From NCBI GenBank assembly GCA_964017185.1, contig OZ024871.1, forward strand, positions 27,256,488 to 27,320,487: a stretch of DNA of 64,000 bases. The letters are read 5' to 3'. The DNA is from Rugalucina vietnamica (Eukaryota > Mollusca > Bivalvia > Lucinida > Lucinidae). Shown here piece after piece: positions 21,871 to 34,071 of this stretch. The notes under the pieces were generated by a model. That model made no database searches. It saw only the letters and a list, made by a program, of their open reading frames with translations, and was not told the origin of the DNA. The translations under genes were made by a program, and so were the position numbers. The first letter of the stretch is position 1. The number at the start of each line of letters is the position of its first letter.

Positions 21871-23152
21871 GATGAAAAATATTTTGTTTATCATTAATTC
21901 ACATCTTATCTGTTGTTCAGCAGGAGTAGGACAACTCCGTAGCTGTGATTATGTCATTTTGCTCCGCGGAGAAATTTCCCGCATTCATTGATATTCTTAG
22001 TCTCCAATAATACCGTGCCGTGGGATTGAAATATGGAAATCAGTGTACAGAAGAGCTTAAGAAAGACAATAATGGTTAACAGACTTCAAAATAGCCATTC
22101 GACTAAATAGACTGTTAAATGAATCTTGACATAAAAGAGGAATTTCATCTTGTGTTTGTAATGTGGTAGGTCCTCTATTTCCATACTTTGTTTTTGTTAT
22201 ACTATTAAAAGTATTTTTTATTTTGTGTTAATAACAATTTGATATTTTAACTATAAAATAAAAGTAAGTAGAAATTTTATTTTATAATATATTATAAAAA
22301 TGCTTTTTATTTACTTTGTTTTAATAACAATTTGATATTAAACTATAAAATAAATGTATAATTAGAAAAAAACATAGTTTGTGTTCACTGGGGCAGGAAA
22401 ATCTTGTATTTGTATGATATCTCTCTTGGTGAGTAGAACATTGTTTTTACTTTGCTCTTTGCACCCAATTATAATGTCATACAAAATAGTCTGGCAGCCA
22501 ACCTAAATGTTGACACTTAAATCTAATGATGATATTTTACTGAGATTTTTTTTTTCTTCTTTTTTTTTTGTGCAAGAAAGTACAATCATGTAGTAAGTAT
22601 TATAATTTATCAATTTTAGCCCCCAGTAATTTTTAACTGACCCCCTTTTCAAGAGGTCCTCCTGTGATTTTACTTCATGTTGCTTTTGCCTCGCGAATTG
22701 AAAGTTCTTTCTGATAAAGAATCACAATAAGCGAAGGTTCTCTCGGGAATTTAAGACCTCGCGAATAAAGCAGAACTAGCTAATTCTCGAAATATAAGTC
22801 ATACAACAATTTACAAATTTACAGTATTTAGTTATTATAGTCGGATGACCGCCATGCTGAGGAATAGCTAGCCATCTTGCTATCATTTGCATTGTTTTAC
22901 TTTATGCAATCTTTTCATTCCTGTCAGCCTGTGTCTGGGTTGAGATTTTTTTACAGGTCAACCTGATTATAATGCTATTTTTGGGGTCCATGGAATCAGC
23001 CAATGTTAAAAGTGAAATAACGAGGTTGTTTACAATAGACATATAGCTAAATAATCATTTTTGGATCCATGACATGGCAATGTTATATTGAAAACCACAC
23101 TGTAGTGTGATTGAACTGTACCAATTTCTGGACATTCTATTCTAAAATGAAC
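21871..23152. other. AT-rich stretch with duplicated AT words and a MITE-like fragment
   Basis: Contains a direct repeat of ATAACAATTTGATATT...AACTATAAAATAAA at about 22228-22262 and 22323-22355. A fragment at about 22690-22830 has TTCGCGAA-type words and a TTTACAGTA end, related to the MITE at 8948-9161. No gene seen. Confidence 0.5.
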
Positions 23153-23380
23153 GAGTGGCTTCATGAGAAAACCGGATCTTGTCATATGGGAAAACAAAGG
23201 CACAGATCAGCTGTGCAGTATCAACTATCACAATGAGGAAATTTTATATTGAGATATCGCAATGCCTCTTCTTCTTAAATCTAAAATTTCAATCTTCTAG
23301 CTTCCTTCTGTGAGTGTACAGGCTGCTTTGTGTCCGACATGGCGGGAAACCCCAAAGACTGGTGTTCTTGTGACATGCAT
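23153..23380 (+). mobile_element. GAGCC-family MITE, copy 8 (diverged)
   Basis: Starts GAGTGGCTTCATGAGAAAAC. The first palindrome arm reaches GCACAGATCAGCTGTGCAGT, then unrelated AT-rich sequence replaces the second arm. The CTTCTTCTTAAAT block and TGTACAGGCTGCTTTGTGTC remain. Right TIR degraded. Confidence 0.7.
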
Positions 23381-23625
23381 CTGGGTATCATGCTGCTGTA
23401 TATAATTTGCTATTCTACTGGTATCCTTTTCAATAAATGCATATTAATCAGCCTCTTAAATTACAAATTAAAAAAAAAATATGTATAATATAGTAAAAGT
23501 AACTCAGTGACTTTATAATCCAGATATCAATCTTATGCCTTGTACTAGTGCAATTTATTTTGTCTAATGTTTGAATAATGTTTCAAAAATATGAAGATTA
23601 AGCTGATGGAAGTGTGAGAACATTA

Positions 23626-23837
23626 GAGCCGCGTCATGAGAAAACTGTATTTTTGTCTATGCAAAAACAATGGCGCAGATCAGCTTCGCAGTAACTGCGA
23701 ACTACACGGATAGTACAGTTTCTCTTCTTCTTAAATCTGAATTTTTAAGCGTCTGGCCTGCTTCTGTGACTGTACAGGTCGGTTTGTGTCGGATCTGGTC
23801 GGAAAGCCCGAAGACCGGTTTTCTCGCGTAGGGGCTC
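23626..23837 (+). mobile_element. GAGCC-family MITE, copy 9
   Basis: Intact ends with ATTA duplicated at 23622-23625 and 23838-23841. The first arm and centre (CTTCGCAGTAACTGCGAA) are present, but the outer part of the second arm is deleted, and the sequence continues directly at CTACACGGATAGTAC. Confidence 0.85.
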
Positions 23838-24160
23838 ATTACATGTTTATCTTTGATGTACCTCAGTATTGAATGTATAAGTGTATGGAATGTATGGTGT
23901 ACATGCTTTTGTTCAGGTAATTCCTTAAAAGGTTTACATCATGTTTTACGTTAGGTTCAGCGTAGGATGTGAGTAGTTCATTAATTGTAACTCAAGCTGA
24001 AAAGCGTGACACACCTTATGCTATGTATAATGTGACATAACTTTCGATTTATTGTAGAAATCATACGTAAGAAAGAGTGAAAGGCTACGTTTTTGGATAA
24101 ATTTTAGTATAAAATTTTGTTCATTTGTTAATTAGTCAGGTGAGAATATATTTATAATAT

Positions 24161-24388
24161 GAGCCGCCTCGTGGGAAAACCAACAATGTGGTTTCCGAAC
24201 AGGTCCAACACAAACGGGCCTGCACAGTAACAGAAAATAGCTAGAATCTTGAAATTTTGTAGTTGAGGAATTGTACTATCCCCGAGTAGCGAAAACAAAG
24301 GCGCTGATCAGCTTCGCGGTTACCGCGAAGCTGATCTGCGTCTTTGTTTTCGCCTATGCAGATTGTTGGTTTTCCCATGAGGCGGCTT
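24161..24388 (-). mobile_element. GAGCC-family MITE, copy 10 (near-consensus)
   Basis: Complete and little diverged, with GAGCCGCCTCGTGGGAAAAC at one end and the complement at the other. ATAT is duplicated (24157-24160, 24389-24392). Palindrome core TTCGCGGTTACCGCGAA is perfect. Confidence 0.9.
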
Positions 24389-24405
24389 ATATGTAATTAA
24401 TAAAT

Positions 24406-24466
24406 GAGCCACTGCATGAGAAAACCATCAATTTGGGGTCCAACCAGGTCCAACACAAAGTGGCCT
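24406..24466 (-). mobile_element. GAGCC-family MITE fragment
   Basis: Only the outer 60 bp of a minus-strand copy (GAGCCACTGCATGAGAAAAC ... GTCCAACACAAAG), lying 18 bp from copy 10. It stops abruptly before a G/T-rich tract. Confidence 0.7.
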
Positions 24467-25614
24467 TACATCATCTTATTATTTTTGGGGGGGTTTGTTT
24501 TTTGTTGTTGTTGAATAAAAGGTGCAATAAGGGTTTTTTGTCAGCATTAAATTTGCTGACACTGTATTTGCTATTACATATTTTTGGTGACCCTGCTTAT
24601 ATATAATCTTTTATTTGAGTTGAAATTTTCACACCGTACATACGGCTCGTCAAATTCCAACTGGTACGTCAAATTCCAGATGTTTATGTCGGCGCGTGCG
24701 TTTTGGCGGGTAAGTTATTTTGCTGTATTTAACACAGAATACCTAAACTTTTCATGGTATAATCTTATTGAGGCTTATATTTTTTCTGTCTCCATCTGAA
24801 GGATCATTGATAATCAACTTTTACAGTGTATTTATCGTTTTATTCTGTCGCTAGGCGACAAAAACAATACGCCAAAGTACAGACGGGCGAATGCCATATG
24901 ATAAGTGAAATTACAGACGGCCGATACGGAAAGTTCCAGACGGTTTATGATACGGGTCTACTAAAACACTTCTTTGTTAGGTAATAGTCAGTATATGGTT
25001 TAATTTGCATCGCTACTAACCATAAAACATTACTTGGAAAGGAAATAAAGTGAAACGACTGTCTTTAAACGATTTTATATGCCGTTTTTTTACTCAAGAT
25101 GGCCAGGCTGATTGGACTTTTGACTATATAGAAATTTGGAAAAAAAAATGAAAGCAGATAGTGTGAACATTTGATAATATTCCACATAACTTAACTGATA
25201 CATGTATGGCTACTGCAAAGCAATTGTAAATATTCAAATAGAACACTACGCGACTCAGTACACGTACATGTATAAGCGCCATGAGACGGGGAATTATTTA
25301 CTAATAGCGCATTGTTTCTAGCTTTAATTATATGCATACCCCTAATTTTGATTATAAATTCTGTATGGCATGGGCCGGAACTGAACTGTGCAGTCTGTGC
25401 CTGGGCATACCAGGGTTCAATCTGATTGTTGGTTTCCTTATGCGCCAATGTCCAGGGGCGTTGTTAGGCATCAGGTGTCTTCACGCATTCGCTCGGTTGA
25501 GTCTTCGCCCTAGAAACACCATGGCATAACCTGTGTTTTATTTGATTGCCAATGTGCTTCTTTGATGGAATTTGATTTTTATACCAACGGAACAAAAACA
25601 TGTGTTTTTGATTG

Positions 25615-26096
25615 TTTGAATTGACGCTTTACGTCCCAGTCAACAGATAAGGTCATGTCGGGACGTTGCCTCTATGGAACTTTTACGCAAAATGAGGATG
25701 TCATGACATCCTACAAGTGCTTGAAATATAACCATCCAACTAAGCCAAAAATGCTTATACGTATGGATGGTATGACTTGAACCACGTTTTGGGCAAGCTC
25801 AGACCAGAGGGGTTCCCCAGTAATCAGATGGTCGGTTAGTAGTGTATAAGCTTTACCTGGATGTACAAGCAGCCCATCTATTTCTTTAGCCCCCAATGGG
25901 TGAGTGCCCATATCGCAACCCGACCACCTTCAAATACATATACTGATGTACATATTGTGCATCCTGCATACTGCCACAGAGTACGGGGGCTCAAAAGTCA
26001 TCAACATGACACGCGTATGTGTCGGTCGGGGTTCGAGCCCACAACCTCTGGATGATGATGGGAGCTAACTACCCACTAGATCACACGACCGCACAA
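25615..26096 (-). mobile_element. tRNA-derived SINE, long
   Basis: On the minus strand a head begins near 26096: GTGTGATCTAGTGGGTAG as A-box region and GGGCTCGAACCCCG as B-box region. A body of about 400 bp follows, ending GTTGACTGGGACGTAAAG, the tail motif shared with the SINEs at 39005 and 62415. It lies inside the 2.6-kb TIR element. Confidence 0.65.
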
Positions 26097-26173
26097 CAGG
26101 CCTTGGTTAAGGTCGTTGACTATCAGCGCCTTTAAAATAAAATTAACCAAGGATCAAGAACTGAGACAATCAG

Positions 26174-26226
26174 GTGGGAATCTTTTTCTGATTATGCCTT
26201 TTCCTGATCTTTGCCTGCTTGTACCT
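26174..26226 (+). repeat. 53-bp block shared with 52368-52420
   Basis: GTGGGAATCTTTTTCTGATT followed by a GCCTTTTCCTGATCTTTGCC block occurs at both sites with two or three differences. The parent repeat is not recognised. Confidence 0.75.
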
Positions 26227-26309
26227 GTTCAAACCCCGACCACTATATCACTCTTAAAGTTATACTGTGTTTGAGTGGAAACAAAACAGCAAACACACAA
26301 AGTTGAAAC

Positions 26310-26515
26310 AATTTCGAACCAATGTTGATTCAATCAACTTTGAAACAATGTTGTAGAATCAATGTTGATTCAGTGAATCGAATTGATTCAACAATGTTTA
26401 AAGGTTGACCGAAACAACATTATTTTAACATTATTTCAACAATGTGTGTCTTAAAGTTGATTCTACGGTTTCAACATTTTGTGCAAATGTTGATATAGTG
26501 AATCAATGTCGTGTG
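26310..26515. repeat. Quasi-periodic AACAATGTTGATTCA block
   Basis: Words such as AACAATGTTG, TGTTGATTCA and their complements (TGAATCAACATT-like) recur irregularly about ten times in 200 bp. This gives many overlapping short hairpins. Confidence 0.6.
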
Positions 26516-27368
26516 TCTTTAAGGTGGCCATTTTCTCTTTACCCATCTTTAACTGTATGACATCCATAACATTTCCAATTCAAGAAATACAATTTATTTT
26601 TTGAACGTATACTTCCAAGTTGACCGCTTAAGAAGGCCAAACAATGCCAGGGTGCCATGGGTATTTGATACACGTCTGATGCGACACGTATCCAAAGTCG
26701 TGTCTACGTCTGTTATTTGACGTATCAAAAGCTATTTTCCGTCTGATCTTTCAAGTATAAAGCGACTGTCGTGGTTCGTATCATGTAAAATCACACATGG
26801 TTCAAAAGAATGAGCTGTGCTATCAATAGTAGTAATTAATTTGAATAAAAGCTTAAACCAGGCTTTTAAATAGATACTAAGCTATATATATTCGAGCATG
26901 CGACTTTCAATTATTTCTAGTTATGGAGATATTTGGCAAAAAGTATGGATGTTTTCTGAAAACGTGCCATTTTAAGACTTTCGTGCAATGTTTTCGCCAA
27001 TCCACGGATAAGCTGACCATGACACCTGTATGTACAGATGCATGGAGGTCCACACAAGACTGCTGATTATTATTTTCTTTTGAAACCATTAGCTAAAGTA
27101 TAATAAAACAAGAAAAAACAACAAAAATAATTTAGCCGCCAAAACGCACGCGCTGACATAAACATCTGGAATTTGACGTACCAGTTGGAATTTGACGAGC
27201 CGTATGTACTGTGTGATTTTGAACCCTGTTTAATTTGATAACAGTGTGAATTGCAACATGAGCTATGTTATGAGAGAACATGACTTTTGTAAATCAAAGA
27301 AACAGGCATACAGTGAAGGTAAGCTGTTGTGTTGGCTGATCAAGGCCAATTTCATTGCTTAGAAATTT

Positions 27369-27624
27369 GAGCCGTCGCGTGAGAAAACCAACAATGTGGT
27401 TTCCGAACAGGTCCGACATAAACCAAGCCGCACAAGCATAGAAGGTGAACGCTAGAGGCTTGTAATTTTGGATTTAGAAAGTAGAGGAATATTATATGGT
27501 ACTATCTGTGTAGCATAAACAAAGCACTGATCAGCTTTGCAGTTACTGCAAAGCTGATCTGCGCCTTTGTTTTCGCTTATGCAGTTTTCGCTTATGCAGA
27601 TTGTTGGTTCTCATTAGGTGGCTC
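27369..27624 (-). mobile_element. GAGCC-family MITE, copy 11
   Basis: Complete. ATTT duplicated (27365-27368, 27625-27628). Palindrome core TTTGCAGTTACTGCAAA is self-complementary but differs from the other subtypes. A 16-bp tandem duplication (TTTTCGCTTATGCAG) sits after the second arm, and a small insertion (ATTATATGG) lies before ACTATC. Confidence 0.85.
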
Positions 27625-27841
27625 ATTTATAAAATTGCATTAACATTATAGCTATATAGTTTTGTGAACACACCTTGGTATCTAAAGCATAGGTTTTCTT
27701 GTGAGCTCAATGTCAGGTTGGTGTCATACATTTAATACCTATTCTGTTACTCAATCCTATCTCTGAATTTTGTTTAGTCCTTTAATTAGTTGCCAGTTTG
27801 ATATGTTGTAATGATATTATATACATATTGAAACATGGTTA

Positions 27842-27953
27842 GGCCAAAAAAAATAATACCATTGTTTCTCAGGCCACTTTTTGAAGAAACAGATGCGGGC
27901 GGCAGGTTTTTTATTTTAATTTTTATTTAAACAAAAACGAATGCGGGCGGCGG

Positions 27954-27998
<45 letters not shown>

Positions 27999-30089
27999 CT
28001 GGGGGGTGGGGGAGGAGGGTCGGTATGGAGATATGGCGAGTTAGTGATAAACGGACAATATGCTTCCGTCGATCTATGCCCGAGTCACCGTACGGTAACT
28101 CTCGTTTATTTAATGATCGATATTTCACACCTAATTTGTGATTGCCAAAATTGGTTGAGCATTAGTAATTTACTAATTCGGAAACAAATGAATATCATAC
28201 CTATTGGTCTATCACATAATCCGATAACAATAGATTTGAGAACATCAGTCAGCACGAGTTCCCCCCAATTATCATGATTATCACGCTCTCTGAGTACATC
28301 TCAACACGAGTCATAATCTCCGCCCATTGGCCCATGAGATAGCGAATGACGACGTCAATTAGTAATTATTGTCAAGACATTTTATAACTTGTCGGAAAAG
28401 AATCGAAATCCACTGTATGTTGTGTCAGCAAGTAACACATTCTATTCTTGTCCTTATTTTCTAATTTCACTCGAATGAAAGTTTGAACATTGTACCGATC
28501 ACACATCGGTGATCATATGATAGCGAAATGATTAGAGCATTCGCTTTGGGCACGGGAGGTATCGGGTTGGATCCCGGGCCGCGTGATACCAAAGACGTTA
28601 AAAATGGTACCAAAATACCTTGCTAGCTTGGCGCTCATCATTCATAAAGCAAGCACTGGCATCTCTTCTCCCAAAAAGATAACTTCCGTGATGGGAATAC
28701 AATTATTGAGGTGGTGGTTGGTGACGGGCAGTTTAGTTCTATCAAGGACAGTATATCGATATACGGTCCTTGGTTCTATCATTAGATGATTAGAGCCTGG
28801 TGATTGCAATTACCCTTACTCGGGGTTAAAACGAGGTGTGCCGGTAAGTCAGGGCGGAACACTACACGAACATACATGGCATGACTAATTATATTCTTCC
28901 ACAAAGGATTCTTGCGGATGCTCAAAACACTCATTTTCCCAGCGGGAAAGTAAAGAAATCACATTTGTTTTTCAGCGTGAACTTTTACATACTTTCCCGG
29001 ACATTACCGTTCTCAATCGCGAATATTAAATGTAGGTGTCCTAATGTTTTGGACCACAATAATTGTTGACAAAATCATTGACCAACGTGTCATCAATAGC
29101 CTGTAATAACCCAATGTTTACGGTAACGTTACGGTCTACCAATAATCCCATAGTCACGAGTGCGATAACGTGTATCGCTCGGCTTATTTTCAAAACTATG
29201 TATATTATGGATTAATATAATTTGAGTGTCATTAATTCACGTTTCGCGAGCAATGGATTATGTCACCTAATAATTAGTGAGATGACAATTATCACTCACG
29301 AGTATACACGAATTTTGAGCAGACGACATGATTCATACACATTAGGCTATCAAAAACACAATTTTCCGTTTCAAATGTGTTTATTCATTATTAAAGTACT
29401 TAAAAGAGAAACTGTAAGAAAACTGCGCCTTGGCGAATGCCTGGAAAACGATATTTCATTTTTCCTCTCCGCGAGTTTTGATTTTTTACTTGCACATAAA
29501 TAAATTAGTATGAAGAAACACAAGGGTAAAACGGCGCCTTGGTGCCGCCGTCGCGATATTTGGGTGGATGAAATTTTGGTTTACCAGGCTATATAGCAGT
29601 ACAGGTGTCTACATGTTTAATACAATTATCCAGTGGCTATCCTAAACCTTATGATATAAACAGCTGAAACAAGCAGCAGAATATTGACCGCATGTAATTT
29701 AGCCCAACTAAAGTTCGTACGTAAACTGTACGTGGACAATAGAATGCGGGATTGCTACCTAGACCCTATGTGTTTTTGACTAAAAATTGAATACCTCTAA
29801 CAGACATTACCATATACTGTACCTGCACATCATGACGAAGCATTTCGGTCATTTGGTGAAGGCTCGAAATGTCCCGGAACCGCGTCACAACGAATACCGT
29901 GTTACTAGCCGTCATGCGCAGACTGCATGCGCAGTCGTTTTTCTGAAAACCTGACAAGAGTGAAGGTTTCAAGACAAATGCGGTAGTTTCTGTATTTTTT
30001 TTTATTTTGAGCAATAAAAAAGGGTAATGCGGGGGGTCTGAAAGAGATGCGGCGGGGCCTGAGAAACATTTATTTATTTTTTTTTGGCC
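27842..30089. mobile_element. 2.2-kb PIF/Harbinger-like non-autonomous element
   Basis: TTA flanks GGCCAAAAAAAATAATACCA at the left (27839-27841) and TATTTTTTTTTGGCC at the right (30090-30092). Inside both ends lies the TGTTTCTCAGGCC / GGCCTGAGAAACA inverted pair. Subterminal ATGCGGGCGGC words are present near both ends but in the same orientation. The interior holds a 43-base T-run (27956-27998), a SINE at about 28520 and no transposase. TSD and GGCC termini fit PIF/Harbinger. Confidence 0.7.
28520..28800 (+). mobile_element. tRNA-derived SINE
   Basis: Head ATAGCGAAATGATTAGAGC (A-box region), then GGTTGGATCCCGGGCC (B-box with C-to-G change) 40 bp later, then GACGTTAAAAATGG. The body runs to about 28800 with an uncertain end. 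Confidence 0.55.
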
Positions 30090-30143
30090 TTAACATTGAT
30101 TTTAACATCTGGCAATGTGCATTATACATGTATGAGTTTGTAA

Positions 30144-30449
30144 TGCACCAGTCATTTGTAACCATGCCCCCACCCACAGCTACGTGGAAGGGTGGGGGAA
30201 GCTGGGCTAATGTGCGGGGCATTTACTTTTTTATTGTCTCGGCAGTGCAGGGGAAATGATGGTGTTATGATATTAAGATCCTTACCCCAGGGAGATTTTG
30301 TATTGTGAAGGGCAGGGCAAAGAGCATAGTTTTGACCTCCAGTTTGTCCCCTGGGGGTGGGGTCTATAGCAAGGCATTGAAAACTGAAAAGTCACAATCC
30401 CCGCCCTTCCCCGTAGGTGGGGGAGCTTTGGTTACAAATGACTGGTGCA
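30144..30449. mobile_element. 306-bp TIR MITE with TAA TSD (TGCACCAG family, copy 1)
   Basis: TIR TGCACCAGTCATTTGTAACC is mirrored at the right end and TAA is duplicated (30141-30143, 30450-30452). The interior is G/C-rich (GGTGGGGGAAGC, CCAGTTTGTCCCCTGGGGG). A second copy, interrupted by a CATCAG element, lies at 57163-57724. Confidence 0.8.
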
Positions 30450-30452
30450 TAA

Positions 30453-30959
30453 ACATGATGCAAAGAGATCAGAAAGGAATATTGCAGATTTATAATACTC
30501 ATTTTAGATGAATTATTGCTTCTTTTTACCTAAATTGGAAGCTGTGCAGCACTTCAAATGCATAATTCATGGCTTTGAATGTTTTATGGAAAATTAATGA
30601 AAAATTATTGTTCTGCTTCTCTGTTTAAATCCAAAATATTTAAATAGGTATTAAACAGTAATGGATTTGCTTTGATCTTGATTTACTTGTTAATTTTTAC
30701 CATTAAATGATTTAAATGGTGTAAATTTCATTATAAATTTGGATGCATATGATGGTTAAGTGGTTTTAAAATCTGATATTATATTCTTTCTTACATAACT
30801 GCATATATGAGATGCTTATAAAGATAAATCAAATGAAGTTTTGGCCTATTAAATTGGAATTTGGAGAATTGTGGTTATAAATAATTATACAGTGACTTTA
30901 GCAAAATTAAGAAACATTCAAATTTCAAAGTGGTAAAAATTGCAGCATATATTAAATGT
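30453..30959. other. AT-rich stretch, nothing recognised
   Basis: Very AT-rich sequence with imperfect ATTAAATGATTTAAAT-like words. No gene. Confidence 0.45.
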
Positions 30960-31126
30960 GAGCCACGTCATGACAATTTCGGCCTATGCAAAGACAAAGG
31001 CACAGTATATCAGCTGTGCAATAACTGCACAATCCAAAATTCCAAGCTTCTGGCCTGCCTCTATGACTGTACGGGCCGGTTTGTGTCGGAAACTCAGATT
31101 GTTTTTTTTTCATGCAGTCAAGGCTC
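30960..31126 (+). mobile_element. GAGCC-family MITE, copy 12 (deleted)
   Basis: Starts GAGCCACGTCATGA and ends AAGGCTC. The first arm and centre are present (CAGCTGTGCAATAACTGCAC). The sequence then jumps to AATCCAAAATTCCAAGC, losing the second arm. Confidence 0.75.
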
Positions 31127-32120
31127 AAAATTAATGTAACTATGTTAACATAATGTTACATCTCTAATCCCAGGTGAGAATTTTATCTTAGAACTATTGT
31201 TTGGCATAATTCCATGTGAGGTGAGATTCCAATTGCAGGATCAGAGTAAAATATCACTTTGTTGTGTAATCACAGGTAATTCTGGTCTGGCTATGCTGTG
31301 CTTTGAAAATGCATCCTATTATGGCTAATTTCAATTGACCGCGCCGTTTCGGTGTTGACGTCACGCGAAGGTTTTGTGTAAACCAAGTGAAATATTTACC
31401 GGTGATGTGTCATGTCCGTGTTGGAATTTAGAGTAAATACATCTGTTGAACTCATTCCATTCAGTCGTATCGCACAGACTGCTTTTCGAAACTATTCGAA
31501 AATCGATTGATCTTGTTACGTGGCAGCCAAAAGAAAACTACTATTGGAGTGACAGATAAAACGTCCGATCGATTGCCAGTTTTTCAACAGTTGGACCACC
31601 CAAAGTCTAATCAGATGTCGTTTCTTTGCGTGTATAGGTGTCCAGGTGTATAACCTTGTGGGCCGGAGCACGGCAAAGAAATAAGGAGAGATCGTATATA
31701 GAATCCACTGCTAAGTAAGCACTCCTAAATTATGCTCAGCTTCATTATATTTAAACCTGCCCAGTCCGGATATTTTTGCACGAGGTAACTGCCGAGTTTC
31801 CGACCAAGTCGGACATTATAATATCGGATGCATAGTGAATGAATAAAGTTTCGATCCTGAAAAATGATTCATGTTAAGTTCAAGGGAGTTTTAATGCGGA
31901 GGAAAAGTCACTCATCAGCCAGCGCAAAAACAGCTGATCATTTTTTTTTCGTTGATTTCAACACAGGTTTCTTTCGCGACGCAATTCAAAAAAAGTAAAA
32001 CTCGAATTTAGGGTAGAGACATCTAAAATTGGGCGTATGCACAAGAAAATCTATTACCTCAGTAATTTGACCTGTCTTTTCCGTATGTGACCGATCACGA
32101 TTGTTAAAGTACTCAGAGTC

Positions 32121-32330
32121 GAGCCGCCTCGTGGGAAAACCAACAATGTGTTGTTGTTTTTTTTTTTTTTAACAAAATCTGACCTACACAAGCACATCTT
32201 GAAATGTCTTATTTATTCTACTATCCGTGTAGCGAAAACAAAGGATCAGCTTCGCGATTACAGCGAAGCTGATCTGCGTCTTTGTTTTCGCATAATTATG
32301 CAGATTGATGTTTTTATCATGAGGCGGCTC
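32121..32330 (-). mobile_element. GAGCC-family MITE, copy 13
   Basis: Both TIRs are intact (GAGCCGCCTCGTGGGAAAAC...CATGAGGCGGCTC). Between them are a T-run replacing part of the first half and a palindrome around TTCGCGATTACAGCGAA. The arms are unequal, with GCGC lost on one side. No matching 4-bp flank (AGTC against AAGA). Confidence 0.8.
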
Positions 32331-32583
32331 AAGAGTATTGTGTGGAAATGCCTCGTAACAACTTATGAACTGGTGTAATGACACGCTTTTTAAGAAATGT
32401 CAACATGAAAAAGATGTTGATATTTTGCAATTAACTTATAACGAATGTCGTGTCCAGCAGCACGGAGCATCATTAAACCAAGTTATGAATGGTCTTTATT
32501 GGAAATAGATAACAAGATCAAAAGATCACGAAATAGATTATAATCTTTTAATTGAATATGGTAACTGAGACACCTGTGGGCCA

Positions 32584-32877
32584 CATCAGGAAAACATGTC
32601 CGTGTAATGTATACCCCTTCATACCGCACTTTTATATAGTAAAACTGGGGTTTGCAGGGGTATACCTATTTTTCTTATTTTTGCTCCAAAACATAGATTG
32701 TTGGTACTCGTTAGAACCGCCTCGACGAAGCGGTTCTAGTCGAGGCGGTTCTAACGTGTACCCACAATCTACGTTGTGAGCAAAAATAAGAAAAATATCA
32801 AAATTTTTCCAGTGAAAATTTTGATTTTAACAAACCAAAAAAAAATCTGTATATTGCATGGGCATGTTTTCGTAATG
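32584..32877 (+). mobile_element. CATCAG-family element, copy 2 (near-complete)
   Basis: Starts CATCAGGAAAACATGTCCGT and ends CATGTTTTCGTAATG. The long central palindrome carries a duplicated GGCGGTTCTA arm (GTTAGAACCGCC...GGTTCTAGTCGAGGCGGTTC), making a three-armed hairpin. Outer TIR of about 20 bp is diverged. Confidence 0.8.
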
Positions 32878-33452
32878 CAATGGCAGAATATAAGTTTTTT
32901 GATGTTTGAATCAAAAACACGCTTGGTTTGTATTGATCTTAATTCCTTGACAAAGTGTTGCGGACACGGACACAGACACCGAGGTGACTATGCAATAGCT
33001 GCACAGGCGAGCTAAAATAAAGAAGGCTATTGTAGCTAAAACATCTCGTCAACGGAACCGGACAGTATTATAAACATCGCTTTTGTCCCACTTAACAGCT
33101 AATGTCGTATGGAGGCGCACAGTCGGTTTGTGTCGCGATCATCCCAATAATGTCACAGTCTGTAACTGTAGTGTACATGTAGACAGGCTTTGGTTTATTT
33201 CGTGTTGTACGCGCCCAACTTTAATAACAATTCTAACACACCCTGCCTATAAAAGCCAATGGTAAAGTGCAGTGATATATTGAGTGATATTTCACTGAGC
33301 GGATTAGCGTGACGTTACTTTGCGCCGTTTGGACGCCATTTTGATAAAAGTATGACGTCAGCTATCCCATAAGTCACGTTACCTTGACGTCAGACGGTGT
33401 AACGTCATTTCAACCCGTTCAATACGTAACAAACATATGTAACTATTTGCAG

Positions 33453-33614
33453 TACAGTCAAAAGTTTGGCGGGATTTCTTTAGTGCAATGGTGGGGATAG
33501 CTAGAGACTGGAAGTTTTCGGTAAAAGAAAGAAAAGGAATTGTACTATCAATGTAGCGAAAATAAAGGCGCTGATTAGCTTCGCAACAATCCGGTTTTCT
33601 TACAATGCGGCTCA
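33453..33614 (-). mobile_element. GAGCC-family remnant, copy 14
   Basis: Diverged minus copy recognised by AATTGTACTATC..TGTAGCGAAAA, GGCGCTGATTAGCTTCGCAA and the terminal TTTTCTTACAATGCGGCTC. The second palindrome arm is missing. Confidence 0.6.
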
Positions 33615-33811
33615 TATGGAAACAGGTTACAGTCGGTTTGTGTAGGAAACCCTGAACACAGGATGTCGTGACATTGCTTGCTTTGCAATACCAGTGTCAT
33701 CCTTGTTTGGAGTACAATTGGTGGTTTCTGAGACTGTACGGCAAGGTTTGTGACCAAATTTACCTTGACATATAATGTGTTTCCATTTTTTAAATGTCTC
33801 CAACAGAAAAA

Positions 33812-34071
33812 CATCAGGAAAACATGTCTGTGGAACCCCTCAAAGCCCACTTTTATATAGCAAAACTGGGGTTTGCAGGGGTATACCTTTTTTTCTTATT
33901 TTTGCTCCCAAACATAGATTGTTGGTACTCGTTAGAACCGCCTCGGCGAGGTGTACCCACAATCTATGTTTTGAGCAAAAATAAGAGAAATATCAAAAGT
34001 ATTCAGCTGAAAATTTTCAATTTCTAAAGCTCAAAAATTCTCTGTTTATGGAATGGGCAAAGTTTCGTAAT
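33812..34071 (+). mobile_element. CATCAG-family element, copy 3
   Basis: Starts CATCAGGAAAACATGTCTGT. The palindrome loop is shortened (CGCCTCGGCGAGGTGTACCC), so one GGTTCTAAC arm is lost. End near GTTTCGTAATC. Confidence 0.75.

Larger units (their letters stand above)
24629..27216. mobile_element. 2.6-kb non-autonomous TIR element
   Basis: Arms of about 85-95 bp: the left reads TCACACCGTACATACGG, then CTCGTCAAATTCCAACTGG and TACGTCAAATTCCAGATG. The right (27130-27216) is its complement with few changes. Flanking T-runs make the duplication ambiguous (at least TTT). Subterminal CAGACGG words recur near 24878-24940 and, in complement, at 26690-26750. No transposase frame. It contains a SINE (25615-26096) and an ATTCAACATTGTT-type periodic block. 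Confidence 0.7.

Noticed and set aside
28583-28789. 68-codon open frame
   Set aside because: Overlaps a SINE inside the Harbinger-like element.
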